From positions 1 through 60,613 of the forward strand of contig NZ_KE695649.1 in the NCBI RefSeq assembly GCF_000454065.1: a stretch of 60,613 nucleotides of DNA. The letters run 5' to 3'. The DNA comes from Brevibacillus thermoruber 423. Its GTDB lineage: Bacteria; Bacillota; Bacilli; Brevibacillales; Brevibacillaceae. Positions 1 to 10,408 of this stretch are shown one piece after another; within the stretch, counting starts at the first letter, position 1, and every line of letters starts with the position of its first letter. The translations under genes were made by a program, and so were the position numbers. Under the pieces are notes generated by a model. That model made no database searches and was not told where the DNA came from. It worked only from the letters and a program-made list of their open reading frames with translations.

Positions 1-68
1 GTGAAGCTGGAGTTCACGCCGGTCTGTCACACCGGAGGTCGCGGGTTCGAGTCCCGTCAGCTCCGCCA
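1..68 (+). tRNA. tRNA-Asp (GTC), 5' end outside window
   Basis: The anticodon loop CTGTCAC carries GTC, the T-arm contains the usual GGTTCGAGTCC, and the 3' end is a genomically encoded CCA at 66-68. About nine bases of the 5' acceptor strand lie before the window. It is the first visible member of a closely spaced Asp-Phe-Lys-Gly cluster typical of Bacillales. Confidence 0.88.
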
Positions 69-83
69 TCTACAAAACAAAGC

Positions 84-159
<76 letters not shown>

Positions 160-163
160 TGTT

Positions 164-241
164 GTGAGCCATTAGCTCAGTTGGTAGAGCATCTGACTTT
201 TAATCAGAGGGTCGAAGGTTCGAGTCCTTCATGGCTCACCA
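164..241 (+). tRNA. tRNA-Lys (TTT)
   Basis: The acceptor GTGAGCC pairs with GGCTCAC, the anticodon loop contains TTT, and CCA is encoded at 239-241. It belongs to the same cluster. Confidence 0.95.
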
Positions 242-243
242 GT

Positions 244-319
244 GCGGACGTAGCTCAATTGGTAGAGCGTCGCCTTGCCAAGGCGAAGGTCGCGGGTTCG
301 AGACCCGTCGTCCGCTCCA
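244..319 (+). tRNA. tRNA-Gly (GCC)
   Basis: The acceptor GCGGACG pairs with CGTCCGC, the anticodon loop carries GCC, and CCA is encoded at 317-319. It is the last tRNA of the cluster. Confidence 0.95.
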
Positions 320-356
320 TTTTTTATTCGCACACAATTGATACAACGGATAGATG

Positions 357-396
357 ACACCACTCGCTGTAAAGCCAGTGGTGTTTCCTGCTTTTT
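357..396 (+). terminator. Probable terminator of the tRNA cluster
   Basis: ACACCACT pairs with AGTGGTGT around a 12-base loop and is followed by a T-rich stretch ending in five Ts. It sits between the last tRNA and the promoter of the next gene. Confidence 0.6.
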
Positions 397-431
397 GGCC
401 GGTTGCGGGGCACTTTGCCGGCCGAATCAAC

Positions 432-460
432 TTGTGGCGCGGGAGCGCTTCTGGTACGAT
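432..460 (+). promoter_or_regulatory. Putative sigma-A promoter of the TPR gene
   Basis: TTGTGG and TACGAT are separated by 17 bases, 37 bases upstream of the start codon at 497. This is a good fit to a vegetative promoter but is a pattern match only. Confidence 0.5.
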
Positions 461-496
461 ACATGAAGGTACTGCTCCCGTGATGTTGGAGGTTCT

Positions 497-2230
497 ATGA
501 AACATAACAAGGGTATCATCAAAGCCACCGTTGTTGACTTCAAGCAAGATGCGGAATTCTTTGTGGAACGCGGTCTGCGTTCCCTGCATCGCTACGATTA
601 CGAGAAGGCCCTTCGCTGCTTTCGCCGGGCAATCGAGCTGGAGCCAACCAATGCCGAATACCACTGCCACCTGGCCAGTGTCTTGGCAGAAACGGGGCAA
701 TTTGAAGCATCAAACGACGTCTTGTATGAAATTATCGAAAAGTATGATCCGTCCATGGTGGAAGTGTACTTTTACATGGCCAACAATTACGCCAACTTGG
801 AAGACTACCAGATGGCCGAAGAGATGGCGATCCGTTACCTGCAAGAGGATGAAAACGGCCCGTATCGGGACGAAGCGGAAGAACTGCTCGATTACATTTA
901 CTTTGAACTGGACCTGCCGCCGCGCCACTTCCTTTCCGGTGACAGCGAGGACGTGTACAACAAACACGAACGAGCTCGACAAAGCCTGGAAGAAGGGCGC
1001 TTTTTAGAAGCGTTGGAGACGCTGAAAGAAATTGTGGAGACTGATCCGTCGTTCATGCCGGCCTGGAACAATCTGTCGCTGGCCTACTACTACGTGGGCG
1101 ATTTTGCCCAGGCGATGGCGACGATCGAACAGACGCTGGAGCGGGAAAACGGCAACCTGCATGCGCTGTGCAACCTGGCCGTCCTGCTTTCCCACCACAA
1201 TCGCGTGCAGGAACTGGTCGGGCTGATCCAGATGCTAAAAAAAGTGGTCCCGTATCACCCGGAGCACATGTACAAGCTGGCGACGACGATGGGCGTGCTC
1301 GGGCAGCATGAGGAAGCGTACCGCCTGTACTACCGGATGCTGAAGACGGGGCGTCCGCACGAAGCCTGCACGTACCACTATGCGGCCATCTCCGCCTACA
1401 TGACCGGCCGCAGGGAGCAGGCGCTGCGCTGGTGGCAGAAGGCCAAGCAGTTGGACCCGGACGCGGGAGTGGCGGACCACTACATTCAGATGGTAAAAGC
1501 GCAGGAAGAAGGGGAGAATAACCTACTGATCCCGTATCAGTACCATCCACCGCAGCGTGAGGTGTCCTGGGAAAAAGCGGCGGTTGACGGTGTCGAACAC
1601 CTCAAGCGGGACCCGATGATCCGCGCCTCGCTCCTGTGGGCGCTGCAGCATGGACGGGATGAAGTGAAGTTTGCCGTCCTGCAAACGCTTGCCTTGATCG
1701 GCGATGACGAGGCGGAAGCGGCCGTGCGCCATTTTTACCACCAGACCGACGATCCGCAGCTGCAGAAGCTGGCCTTGCTGGCGCTGGCCGACATGGGAGC
1801 GGCGTTACCGGACTGCCTCCCCGGCACCTCGGTGGAACGCGTCAAGGGCAAGCCGAACACAGCGGAGCGTGATGCCGTCAAAGCAGGCGAGGGGAACCGT
1901 ACGACGAACGGTGCGGCGAGACGCGCGAACAGTGTCCCGACCCAGCCGGGGATGGAGAGCGTGGAAGACTGCATCTGCCGCTGCCTGACGGAAAACGGCC
2001 GGCCCGACTTGGGCGAATGGTGCCTCAAGGTCTGGCGCCGATACAAAGAGAGCGTCACCAAACCGGTTCAGGTGCGGAAAACGGTGGCGTGGGTGGCCGC
2101 GCTGGAATATCTATACGGAACGGTGAACAATCAGAAGCAATCCCAGGCGTTTTTCGCCGAAAAATACGGGATTTCTCCGGCAACGGTAGCCAAGTGTGTC
2201 AAAGCGTTGGCAGCACTTGATCTGAAATAG
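497..2230 (+). CDS. TPR-repeat protein, YvcD-like
   Basis: The 577-residue protein has no signal peptide or membrane segment, so it should be cytoplasmic. Several tetratricopeptide repeats are visible, for example around residues 28-62 (LHRYDYEKALRCFRRAIELE), 155-190 and 190-225, implying a protein-interaction scaffold. The last 50 residues look like a helix-turn-helix (EKYGISPATVAKCVKAL), so nucleic-acid contact is possible. The start follows a TTGGAGGT ribosome site. A TPR gene of this kind (yvcD) precedes trxB in Bacillus subtilis, which supports orthology; the biochemical role is unknown. Confidence 0.8.
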   Translation: MKHNKGIIKATVVDFKQDAEFFVERGLRSLHRYDYEKALRCFRRAIELEPTNAEYHCHLASVLAETGQFEASNDVLYEIIEKYDPSMVEVYFYMANNYANLEDYQMAEEMAIRYLQEDENGPYRDEAEELLDYIYFELDLPPRHFLSGDSEDVYNKHERARQSLEEGRFLEALETLKEIVETDPSFMPAWNNLSLAYYYVGDFAQAMATIEQTLERENGNLHALCNLAVLLSHHNRVQELVGLIQMLKKVVPYHPEHMYKLATTMGVLGQHEEAYRLYYRMLKTGRPHEACTYHYAAISAYMTGRREQALRWWQKAKQLDPDAGVADHYIQMVKAQEEGENNLLIPYQYHPPQREVSWEKAAVDGVEHLKRDPMIRASLLWALQHGRDEVKFAVLQTLALIGDDEAEAAVRHFYHQTDDPQLQKLALLALADMGAALPDCLPGTSVERVKGKPNTAERDAVKAGEGNRTTNGAARRANSVPTQPGMESVEDCICRCLTENGRPDLGEWCLKVWRRYKESVTKPVQVRKTVAWVAALEYLYGTVNNQKQSQAFFAEKYGISPATVAKCVKALAALDLK

Positions 2231-2246
2231 ATTCTCATTTTATAAT
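2217..2246 (+). promoter_or_regulatory. Putative trxB promoter
   Basis: TTGATC and TATAAT are separated by 18 bases and overlap the end of the TPR gene. The short AT-rich spacer before trxB holds no terminator, so trxB may be read both from here and from upstream. Confidence 0.45.
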
Positions 2247-2266
2247 AAGTTTAATTAAGCGAATGA

Positions 2267-3265
<999 letters not shown>

Positions 3266-3346
3266 CTTCCTTGTAACATGAGTGAAACATTTGGGCGGTA
3301 CACTAGAGACGATGAATTGACCCCCTTATCTATACGAACCAAACTT

Positions 3347-3377
3347 GCGTGGCTGCGTTCAGCCGCGTCTTTTTTTT
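3347..3377 (+). terminator. Rho-independent terminator after trxB
   Basis: GCGTGGCTG pairs with CAGCCGCGT (two G-T wobbles) around a four-base loop, followed by C and nine Ts. It separates trxB from the rapZ operon. Confidence 0.85.
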
Positions 3378-3500
3378 ACCGAATCCGAAAGGACAACCTG
3401 CGGCAAGCGCGATGCAGTCCGGCCGGTTTGGTGGTAGAGAGGGTACGAATATGACAGTGGTTATGGTATGCTTATGTCAGAATCGTAGGAGGCGAGTGGA

Positions 3501-4382
3501 GTGACGGAAGTGGGTAAAGAAAGAGCCATCAATTTGCTGATCATCACCGGAATGTCGGGTGCGGGCAAGACCGTAGCCGTGCAAAGCTTGGAAGATTTGG
3601 GGTTCTTTTGTGTCGACAACCTGCCGCCGGTGCTGATTCCCAAGTTCGCGGAGCTGATCAAACAGTCGGGAGGCAGCATCGAACGGGTTGCCTTGGTGAT
3701 TGACCTGCGGGGACGAGAGTTTTTCGAAAGCCTGTCCGAAGCGATCGACAGCCTGAACCAGATGGAGGGCATTTCGTTTCATATCCTGTATCTCGATGCC
3801 AGTGACCAGACGCTGGTGTCCCGCTACAAAGAGACACGTCGACGCCATCCGCTCTCGCCAAACGGTTCGCCATTGGAAGGCATTCATGCCGAGCGCCGCC
3901 TGCTGCAGGAAATGAAAGGGCGGGCGCATCAGATTATCGATACCAGCCAGATGAAACCGGCCCAACTGCGTGAAAAGATTATCAGCCAATACGCGCAGCA
4001 GGGATCGCCGCTGACGATCAACGTGCTGTCGTTTGGCTTCAAATACGGCACGCCGATTGACGCCGACCTGATGTTTGACGTGCGGTTTTTGCCGAATCCC
4101 CACTACGTGGAAGAACTGCGTCCAAAAACGGGATGTGACCCGGAAGTGGCCGAATACGTCATGAATCATAAGGAGACAAAAGAATTTGTCGACAAACTGG
4201 TCGACTTCTTGTCCTTTACGCTGCCGCATTACCAGCGGGAGGGGAAAAGCCAGTTGGTGATCGGCATCGGCTGTACAGGCGGCAAGCACCGCTCGGTGGC
4301 GATCGCGGAGCACATCGGGGACGTCTTCAGCAAAGACTTCACGGTTCGCGTCAGCCATCGAGACATTGACAAAAACAAGTGA
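3501..4382 (+). CDS. rapZ: RNase adapter / nucleotide-binding protein RapZ (YvcJ)
   Basis: The 293-residue protein has an N-terminal P-loop (GMSGAGKT), followed by VIDLRGRE and a conserved C-terminal half with [13 protein letters not shown]. In Gram-negatives RapZ delivers the sRNA GlmZ to RNase E; in B. subtilis YvcJ binds and hydrolyses nucleotides and affects competence. It starts at a GTG preceded by TAGGAGG. It heads the conserved rapZ-yvcK-whiA-crh run, with 74 bases before yvcK. Confidence 0.95.
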   Translation: MTEVGKERAINLLIITGMSGAGKTVAVQSLEDLGFFCVDNLPPVLIPKFAELIKQSGGSIERVALVIDLRGREFFESLSEAIDSLNQMEGISFHILYLDASDQTLVSRYKETRRRHPLSPNGSPLEGIHAERRLLQEMKGRAHQIIDTSQMKPAQLREKIISQYAQQGSPLTINVLSFGFKYGTPIDADLMFDVRFLPNPHYVEELRPKTGCDPEVAEYVMNHKETKEFVDKLVDFLSFTLPHYQREGKSQLVIGIGCTGGKHRSVAIAEHIGDVFSKDFTVRVSHRDIDKNK

Positions 4383-4456
4383 GCATAGGATGGCAGGAAG
4401 GATCAGGGCCATCCGCGAGGAACGCCTGTGTGTATCAGCATATAACGAGGTGACAT

Positions 4457-5467
4457 ATGCCGACGAGGAGAATGGGAACACAGCCCGGCAAGCAGTTGCG
4501 GGTTGTCGTGATCGGCGGGGGAACGGGATTGTCTGTCCTGCTTCGGGGGTTGAAGCATGAACCGGTCCACATCACGGCGATTGTAACCGTCGCTGACGAC
4601 GGAGGGAGCTCAGGCAGACTGCGGGAAGAGATGGATATGCTCCCGCCCGGCGACATACGCAACGTGCTGACCGCCCTGGCCGACACCGAGCCGTTGATGG
4701 AAAAAGTGATGCAGTACCGTTTTTCCACCGGCACCGGATTAGCCGGTCATAATTTGGGAAATCTACTACTTGCAGCGATGAACGAGATTACGGGAGATTT
4801 CGTAACAGCGGTGAAAAAGCTGAGCGGTGTCCTGGCCGTGCGCGGCGACGTGCTGCCGGCGTCCACCCAGTCGATTCGGCTGCTGGCCGAAATGGAGGAC
4901 GGGTCGATCGTCGTCGGCGAGTCGCAGATACCGCTTACAGGCAAGCGGATCAAGCGCGTCTTCCTCGATCCCGAAGACGCCGTACCGTTAACCGAGGCCT
5001 TGTTGGCCATAGAAGAAGCGGATGCGATCCTGATCGGTCCCGGCAGTCTGTACACCAGCATCCTGCCCAACCTGCTGGTGCGCGGGCTGTTTGATGCCGT
5101 GAAGCGTTCGCCATCACCGAAACTATACATTTGCAACGTCATGACGCAGCCGGGCGAAACGGACGGGTATACCGCGTCCGCGCACGTGGAAGTGATGTAC
5201 CGTCATGTGGGCGGTCCGTTTTTGGACACCGTTATCGTCAACTCGGCTGACATTCCCGCGCATGTCTTGGAAAAGTACGCGGAAAAGGGGGCAGCTCCGG
5301 TCATCTGCGATCTGAAGCGATTGCGTCAACTGGGGCTTCACGTCGTGGCGAAGCCGCTGGTAACGTTCGAGGACGGTTATCTGCGTCACGACGCGCACGC
5401 CGTAAGCAAACAGGTGGTATCCCTGATCAGGCGCAAGCGCAGGATGCAGAAGATAGAGAAGGAGTGA
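4457..5467 (+). CDS. yvcK: Gluconeogenesis factor YvcK (CofD-like family)
   Basis: The 336-residue protein opens with VVVIGGGTGLSVLLRGLK and continues with VADDGGSSGRLR and MLPPGDIRNVL, which are the UDP-sugar/nucleotide-binding signatures of the YvcK/CofD fold. In B. subtilis YvcK binds UDP-GlcNAc and is needed for growth on gluconeogenic carbon and for cell-wall balance. The start at 4457 follows GAGGTGA with short spacing; an ATG at 4472 is the alternative. The stop codon lies within the ribosome-site region of whiA. Confidence 0.95.
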   Translation: MPTRRMGTQPGKQLRVVVIGGGTGLSVLLRGLKHEPVHITAIVTVADDGGSSGRLREEMDMLPPGDIRNVLTALADTEPLMEKVMQYRFSTGTGLAGHNLGNLLLAAMNEITGDFVTAVKKLSGVLAVRGDVLPASTQSIRLLAEMEDGSIVVGESQIPLTGKRIKRVFLDPEDAVPLTEALLAIEEADAILIGPGSLYTSILPNLLVRGLFDAVKRSPSPKLYICNVMTQPGETDGYTASAHVEVMYRHVGGPFLDTVIVNSADIPAHVLEKYAEKGAAPVICDLKRLRQLGLHVVAKPLVTFEDGYLRHDAHAVSKQVVSLIRRKRRMQKIEKE

Positions 5468-5473
5468 GGGTCT

Positions 5474-6424
5474 ATGTCATCATTCGCCGCACTGACGAAA
5501 AAGGAACTGACCATGCTGGAGAGCCCCGAATGCTGCAGCCGGGCGGAATTGGCCGCCTTGATCCGGATGAACGGCAGCCTGCAATTCGGCGCGGGACGGC
5601 TGGTGCTGGATGTGACGACGGAAAATGCGGCGATTGCCAGACGGATCTACACCCTGACCAAGCGGCTGTTTCATATACATGCCGAACTCTTGGTGCGCAA
5701 GAAAATGCGGCTGAAGAAAAACAACGTCTACATCGTGCGGATTCCGCACAAGGCGCACGAGATTTTGCAGGAACTCGGCATTATGGATCAACACATGTCC
5801 TTTGTCCAGGGCATTTCGCCGGGGATCGTCAAAACCTCGTGCTGCCGGGCGGCTTATCTGCGCGGGGCGTTTCTGGCCGGCGGTTCGGTGAATCATCCCG
5901 AGGCGTCCAGCTATCACCTGGAAATTTTCACTTCCTACCAGGATTTTTGTGAGGCGCTGACCAAGATGGCCAACCGCTATCGACTAAACGCCAAGTGTAT
6001 CGAGCGGAAAAAGGGGTATGTCCTCTACATCAAGGAAGGGGAGAAGATTACCGAGTTTCTCAGCCTCATCGGCGCCCATCAGGCGCTCCTGTACTTCGAG
6101 GACGTGCGGATCGTCAAAGACATGCGCAACTCGGTCAACCGCCTGCACAATTGTGAAATCGCCAACATCAACAAGACGGTAAACGCCGCCGCCCGCCAGA
6201 TGGAGAACATCAAGCTGATTCAGCAGGAGATCGGCTTGGAAAACCTGCCGAAGCGGCTGCGGGAAGTGGCGGAACTGCGCCTGATGCACCCGGACATCAA
6301 TCTGAAGGAACTGGGGGAAATGCTCCCCAGCGGTCCGGTCAGCAAATCAGGCATCAATCACCGGTTGAGAAAAATCAACGAAATCGCTGACAAATTGCGA
6401 GAAAAACAAAATATATCTGTCTAG
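5474..6424 (+). CDS. whiA: Sporulation/division regulator WhiA
   Basis: The 316-residue protein has the two halves expected of WhiA: an N-terminal LAGLIDADG-like domain ([18 protein letters not shown] around residue 120) and a C-terminal helix-turn-helix ([20 protein letters not shown]...). In Streptomyces WhiA activates sporulation genes; in B. subtilis it influences cell division and chromosome segregation. GAAGGAGTGAG overlapping the yvcK stop provides the ribosome site, so translation is coupled. Confidence 0.96.
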   Translation: MSSFAALTKKELTMLESPECCSRAELAALIRMNGSLQFGAGRLVLDVTTENAAIARRIYTLTKRLFHIHAELLVRKKMRLKKNNVYIVRIPHKAHEILQELGIMDQHMSFVQGISPGIVKTSCCRAAYLRGAFLAGGSVNHPEASSYHLEIFTSYQDFCEALTKMANRYRLNAKCIERKKGYVLYIKEGEKITEFLSLIGAHQALLYFEDVRIVKDMRNSVNRLHNCEIANINKTVNAAARQMENIKLIQQEIGLENLPKRLREVAELRLMHPDINLKELGEMLPSGPVSKSGINHRLRKINEIADKLREKQNISV

Positions 6425-6475
6425 CGGCATGGTATACTAATCGGTAACGAGTACACTGTGTGAGGAGGTCCATCC

Positions 6476-6733
6476 ATGGTTCAACAGCAGGTTGTGGTCA
6501 AACTGAAAACCGGTTTGCAGGCCCGCCCTGCCGCATTCTTCGTGCAGGAGGCCAACCGCTTTGCATCGGAAATCTTTGTGGAGAAAGAAAACAAAAAGGT
6601 AAACGCGAAAAGCATCATGGGCATCATGAGCCTCGCCATCAGTTCGGGAACGGAAATCACGATTTCGGCGGAAGGCCCGGATGCGTCTCAGGCGGTCACC
6701 AGCCTGGCCAATCTGGTCAGCAAAGAAGAATAG
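6476..6733 (+). CDS. crh: Catabolite-repression HPr-like protein Crh
   Basis: This 85-residue HPr-fold protein has glutamine at the position where HPr has its phosphorylatable histidine (TGLQARPA) but keeps the regulatory serine (NAKSIMGIMSL). That combination defines Crh, which HPr kinase phosphorylates on Ser46 so that it can act as a CcpA corepressor but not as a sugar phosphocarrier. It follows whiA, its usual place in Bacillus, and has an AGGAGG-type ribosome site. Confidence 0.94.
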   Translation: MVQQQVVVKLKTGLQARPAAFFVQEANRFASEIFVEKENKKVNAKSIMGIMSLAISSGTEITISAEGPDASQAVTSLANLVSKEE

Positions 6734-6810
6734 GCCGCAGCGCACACTCCCTATCGATTCTGACTCCATGCAGCGCAGTCCCGTTTGGAATGCTGCCCCT
6801 TTCATGGAAT

Positions 6811-6857
6811 AGAGGCATAACGCAAAGCGACTTCTTTCTTTGCCGGTGCCTCTTTTT
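6811..6857 (+). terminator. Terminator after crh
   Basis: AGAGGCA pairs with TGCCTCT, with an inner GCAAAG/CTTTGC stem, followed by a T-rich tract. It ends the rapZ-crh operon. Confidence 0.65.
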
Positions 6858-6927
6858 CTTTTCCGTTCCGTGCGACGGTGGCTCTCTGCTCGGCTGTTTC
6901 ACATCCCTTGCAAAAGGACGATCGACC

Positions 6928-7485
6928 ATGATTGTAATGATAAACGGTGCGTATGGCGCCGGGAAGACGACGGTTGCCAGCAGGCTGGTTGCATCCATAC
7001 CGAACAGCATGCTGTTCGACCCTGAAGAGGTTGGTTTTATGCTGCGCCGCATCATTCCGGAAGAGATCAGGCAGCGCGAGGAAAAGACAGATAATTTTCA
7101 GGATTTGGAATTGTGGAAGGTACTGACGGTAAAGGTCGCCGGGTTGCTGAAAATGACCTACGGGAAACATTTGATTGTCCCCATGACGATTATCCATAAG
7201 GAATACTTCTCATACATGTTCAACGGGTTCAAGGAACTGGATGAACAAACCTGCCATTTTTGCTTGATCGCCAACCAGGAAACCCTCTATGAACGGCTCA
7301 GAAGGCGAGGAGAAGCGGAGGGGAACTGGTGTTACCGGCAGATCCCAACGTGTGTGGAGGCCTATCAGGACACATGCTTTGAAGAGAAGATCATGACGGA
7401 TGGGGTACCGGTAGAGGAAATAGTCGATTACGTGAGAAAACGCATCGATGTGTTGGCAAGGACTGCCGAGAGGGGCCTTGATTAA
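6928..7485 (+). CDS. P-loop ATP-binding protein, TmrB-like
   Basis: The 185-residue cytoplasmic protein begins with INGAYGAGKTT, a Walker A motif in the arrangement seen in TmrB (tunicamycin resistance) and related small kinases; LFDPEEVGFMLR follows where such proteins bind substrate, and QETLYERLRRRG resembles the LID region. The ATG at 6928 is preceded by AAAGGA; the longer open frame upstream overlaps crh and is not credible. The substrate is unknown. It is a single gene with no obvious partner. Confidence 0.72.
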   Translation: MIVMINGAYGAGKTTVASRLVASIPNSMLFDPEEVGFMLRRIIPEEIRQREEKTDNFQDLELWKVLTVKVAGLLKMTYGKHLIVPMTIIHKEYFSYMFNGFKELDEQTCHFCLIANQETLYERLRRRGEAEGNWCYRQIPTCVEAYQDTCFEEKIMTDGVPVEEIVDYVRKRIDVLARTAERGLD

Positions 7486-7672
7486 TCGGGGGGATTTGGC
7501 GCAGCCGCATAAAAACCTCCCGGAACGTGTCTTTTCGGTCGGGACAGCTGCATGTTTTCCCGCCGGACGGGGAAATGCTAACAGATGAAACAGGAGAGGC
7601 TTCCACCCGCAACCGCATGCGAATGGGAGCTTCCATCACCCGGTACACAGCCGCGCTGAAGGAGGAAGACGT

Positions 7673-7846
7673 GTGGAGAACAACCGTGACGCCCAATACG
7701 AAGGACGCGACCAGTTTGACATGGACATTGACCGCATGGTAAACGAGGGGCTCGGCGGCGGACAGGTGACCGACCAGAACGGACTGATCGAGGAGACGAC
7801 CACCGAGACCATGACCGGAGCCAGCACGGCCCGCGACAACCGCTGA
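7673..7846 (+). CDS. Small acidic protein of unknown function
   Basis: A 57-residue reading frame starts at GTG 7673 after a GGAGGAAGA ribosome site. The product begins MENNRDAQYEGRDQF, contains DMDIDRMVNEGLGGGQVT and is rich in acidic residues and threonine. It ends 24 bases before sspH, so the two probably share a transcript, suggesting a forespore role. I do not recognise the family; DUF4025-like small proteins are a possibility. Confidence 0.6.
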   Translation: MENNRDAQYEGRDQFDMDIDRMVNEGLGGGQVTDQNGLIEETTTETMTGASTARDNR

Positions 7847-7870
7847 CAGCACCAAGGGAGGGATTCACGC

Positions 7871-8050
7871 ATGGATGTGAAGCGCGCACAGGAAATCCTG
7901 CGCTCCTCGGACAAAATCGAAGTCCAGTACAAGGGGCAGCCGGTCTGGATCGACGGTGTGGATGAACGAACCGCGACGGCCCGCGTACACGCCGAAGGCA
8001 ACCCGGCCAACAGCATGACGGTCGAGGTCGGACAGTTGGTGGAGAAGTAA
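7871..8050 (+). CDS. sspH: H-type small acid-soluble spore protein
   Basis: The 59-residue product (MDVKRAQEILRSSDKIEV..., then PVWIDGVDE) matches the SspH pattern in length and layout. H-type SASPs are made in the forespore and stored in the core. AAGGGAGGGA precedes the ATG by seven bases. The gene was found by reading the sequence directly, and it supports an endospore-forming host. Confidence 0.9.
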   Translation: MDVKRAQEILRSSDKIEVQYKGQPVWIDGVDERTATARVHAEGNPANSMTVEVGQLVEK

Positions 8051-8059
8051 TTGCAAAAA

Positions 8060-8091
8060 CGAGGGGAGGGGCATGACGGCCTTTCCCCTCG
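8060..8091 (+). terminator. Hairpin after sspH
   Basis: CGAGGGGA pairs with TCCCCTCG around a 16-base loop just after the sspH stop. There is no T tract, so it may be a stabilising stem rather than a terminator. Confidence 0.4.
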
Positions 8092-8203
8092 AGTTATGTC
8101 TGGCTTTCCGTAGCTGGGGAGGGGGAATACGCATCTTCCGTTTTCAGTAAATGTTTCATATAGTTCGTAGTATCAAAACCATTGGGAAAAGGATCTGAAA
8201 ACG

Positions 8204-8448
8204 ATGCGGCGTTACGATCAATCATTAGGCATGGCAGTAAGCGCAAAAACGTATGGGCAGGTAGGGGCGGCGGCTTTGGTGCTGATCAGTTCGCTGTTGG
8301 TCTGGATTGTCCTGAAGGAACAGAGCAGTATCTATCAGGATGACTACATGCAAAAAAGCGCCTGTATTTTGCGTTTTCCATCGGGGGAGTCTGGCTCGAC
8401 ATCAGCCAGGATGCCGAACAGATCGGCCGTTATCTAAGCCGTCTGTAG
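8204..8448 (+). pseudogene. Small membrane protein split by a frameshift at an A6 run
   Basis: From ATG 8204 the frame encodes about 51 residues, including a clear membrane helix (AAALVLISSLLVWIVL). At the run of six As (8352-8357) the frame appears to switch by -1: the next frame reads KRLYFAFSIGGVW then LDISQDAEQIGRYLSRL and stops at 8446-8448, whereas the original frame drifts into unlikely sequence and stops at 8437. Joining the two gives a credible protein of about 81 residues. The join is equivalent to a missing A, or to -1 slippage on A-AAA-AAG. The family is not recognised. Confidence 0.55.
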
Positions 8449-8490
8449 GAGGAAGAACAAGGGCAGCATCTCGCAGGAAAAGGCCACAAA

Positions 8491-8519
8491 CAAAAAACAC
8501 CCGGCGTACAGGCCGGGTG
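8491..8519 (-). terminator. clpP terminator
   Basis: On the minus strand CACCCGGCC pairs with GCCGGGTG around a short loop and runs into six Ts. It lies 34 bases beyond the clpP stop. Confidence 0.85.
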
Positions 8520-8552
8520 CCGCGCTTCGAGGGGAATATCCCGTCAAGCCGA

Positions 8553-9155
8553 TTATTTTTTCGAAGAGGATTCCGGTGTGATCACTTTGTCGATCAGGCC
8601 GTACTCCAGCGCTTCCTGGGCGGTGAGGAAGTTGTCGCGGTCCGTGTCTTTCTGAATCCGCTCCAGCGGCTGACCGGTGCGCTCGGCGAGGATTTTGTTC
8701 AGGTGTTCGCGCATTCTCAGGATGCGTTTGGCGGCGATTTCGATGTCGCTCGCCTGGCCTTGCGCGCCGCCGAGCGGCTGGTGAATCATCACTTCGCTGT
8801 TCGGCAGGGCAAAGCGTTTGCCCTTGGCGCCCGCCGCCAGCAAAAAGGCCCCCATGGACGCGGCCATGCCGACACAAATGGTGGACACGTCCGGTTTGAT
8901 GAATTGCATGGTATCGTAAATCGCCATACCGGCGGTAATCGAACCGCCCGGGCTGTTGATGTACAAGTGGATGTCTTTGTCCGGGTCCTCCGCCTGCAGG
9001 AACAGCAATTGCGCCACGACGATGTTGGCGACGGTGTCGTTGATCGGCGTTCCGAGAAAGATGATGCGGTCCTTCAGCAGGCGCGAATAAATATCGTATG
9101 CACGTTCACCGCGATTTGTCTGTTCGATGACGGTTGGAATCAAGTTCATATGCAT
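8553..9155 (-). CDS. clpP: ATP-dependent Clp protease proteolytic subunit
   Basis: ClpP forms the tetradecameric barrel that degrades proteins fed by ClpC, ClpX or ClpE. The 200-residue sequence shows the catalytic serine in [11 protein letters not shown], the histidine in MIHQPLGG and the aspartate in DTDRDNFL. I start at the ATG 9155 ([12 protein letters not shown]) because GAGGAGG sits eight bases upstream; the usual family start MNLIPTV is the ATG two codons later. A longer in-frame extension has no ribosome site. Confidence 0.97.
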   Translation of the reverse strand: MHMNLIPTVIEQTNRGERAYDIYSRLLKDRIIFLGTPINDTVANIVVAQLLFLQAEDPDKDIHLYINSPGGSITAGMAIYDTMQFIKPDVSTICVGMAASMGAFLLAAGAKGKRFALPNSEVMIHQPLGGAQGQASDIEIAAKRILRMREHLNKILAERTGQPLERIQKDTDRDNFLTAQEALEYGLIDKVITPESSSKK

Positions 9156-9268
9156 TGAGCCTTCCTCCTCTCTTGGTAAGATTATCATACACGAAAGGTC
9201 AGTAAAGGTCAAACAGGTAACTGCAAGCCCTCTTCTCAGTTCTCTCCCAATCCCGCCTATCCTAAACC

Positions 9269-10408
9269 TTATGGCGTCAGAAATGTTTTATTCGCCTGAC
9301 CGACCGCGCCGGCCAGCGCCCCGAGGAAGGCCATCCAGACCGGCAGGGCGAACAGCCAGCCGGCAAACGGGATAATCAGCAGGCACTGCAGCGCCACCAC
9401 GCCCAGCAGCTCGGCAAGCAGGGGGGAGATCCGCCAGCGGAACCGCTCGGCCAGGCGGATGCCGATCCAGGAGCCGACAAACACCTTTGCCGACCAGGTA
9501 AGGAGCAGGAATGCCAACAGCAGCGTCACCGCCACCGGAATCCCGACAACAGTCACCAGCAGCACGAGCGAGAGGAGCGGCAGGCCGAGCACGAAGCCGC
9601 TTCCCCAGGCGAGCGCCTGTCCCGGGCGCCGGTCCAATTGGCTATAGATGCAGCTCAGCCCGGCCGGGAAGAGAAAGCGCACGGCCAGCCAGAGCAGCAG
9701 CGTGCTGAGCAGGGACGAGAGGCCCAGCAGGATGGGGAAATAGGAAAAGACGTTTTGGTCGGAATTCACCGCCGGGGGGGAATACAGCTCCCTGCCCTTG
9801 AGGACGGCGCCGGAACCGATCACAGCCCGCTGCGGACTGGAGTAGACCAGATCGCCGCCGATCACGGCGGGCGCGTCAATCCGCAGGGAGCCGCAGTGGA
9901 GAAGCGAGATGCCTTCCCCGATTTCCCCCGTGATGCGCAGCGTGTTCGCCTTGCCGTTGGCTTCGCGGGCCACTTTGCCGTACAGGTCGGCATGGGGGGT
10001 AAACATCAGCAGGCTGCCGCCCACCTGGCCGCTTTGTTCCAGCACGATATGGCTGGAACCGGCGGTGACGTTTCGTTCCACCCTGCCCGAGATCGACAGG
10101 TTTTGCGTGAAGGCGCGCACATCCCCCTCGACGGTGCCGCCGATCCGAGTGGCGGCCGCGAACGAGAGGACATCTCCCGTGACGCGTCCGTTTACCTGCA
10201 CGTTTTCCGCAAACACGTACAGGTCGCCGTCCACCGTTCCTTCGATCGTGACCGTGCTGGCGTTGACGGCCAGATCGCCGTCGTGAACCGCGTCAGCCGG
10301 CAGCACGTAACTTTGGCTCGACACCGCACCGAACGCATGGACCGCGCTTGCCGGCACGAGCAGGGAAACAGACAGCAGCAGGCATACGATTTGTCTGAAC
10401 CGTCCCAT
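9269..10408 (-). CDS. Bactofilin-like polymer-forming membrane protein
   Basis: The 379-residue protein has a signal peptide ending near AVHAFGA. A long beta-rich region (about residues 35-210) follows, with repeated G-x-V-x-G-D-L/V steps such as [11 protein letters not shown] and [11 protein letters not shown], as in bactofilin/polymer-forming domains. The C-terminal third has four to five hydrophobic helices. Its ATG overlaps the anti-sigma stop (ATGA), so it is the third gene of the ECF sigma operon and probably a translationally coupled target or effector. A cell-envelope role is an inference. Confidence 0.75.
   Translation of the reverse strand: MGRFRQIVCLLLSVSLLVPASAVHAFGAVSSQSYVLPADAVHDGDLAVNASTVTIEGTVDGDLYVFAENVQVNGRVTGDVLSFAAATRIGGTVEGDVRAFTQNLSISGRVERNVTAGSSHIVLEQSGQVGGSLLMFTPHADLYGKVAREANGKANTLRITGEIGEGISLLHCGSLRIDAPAVIGGDLVYSSPQRAVIGSGAVLKGRELYSPPAVNSDQNVFSYFPILLGLSSLLSTLLLWLAVRFLFPAGLSCIYSQLDRRPGQALAWGSGFVLGLPLLSLVLLVTVVGIPVAVTLLLAFLLLTWSAKVFVGSWIGIRLAERFRWRISPLLAELLGVVALQCLLIIPFAGWLFALPVWMAFLGALAGAVGQANKTFLTP

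Noticed and set aside
6460..6927. Upstream extension of the TmrB-like frame over crh
   Set aside because: It overlaps crh, and the P-loop start at 6928 with its own ribosome site is the natural N-terminus.
8340..9158. 272-codon plus-strand frame over clpP
   Set aside because: It overlaps clpP entirely, in a low-quality composition, and would begin within the frameshifted small gene.
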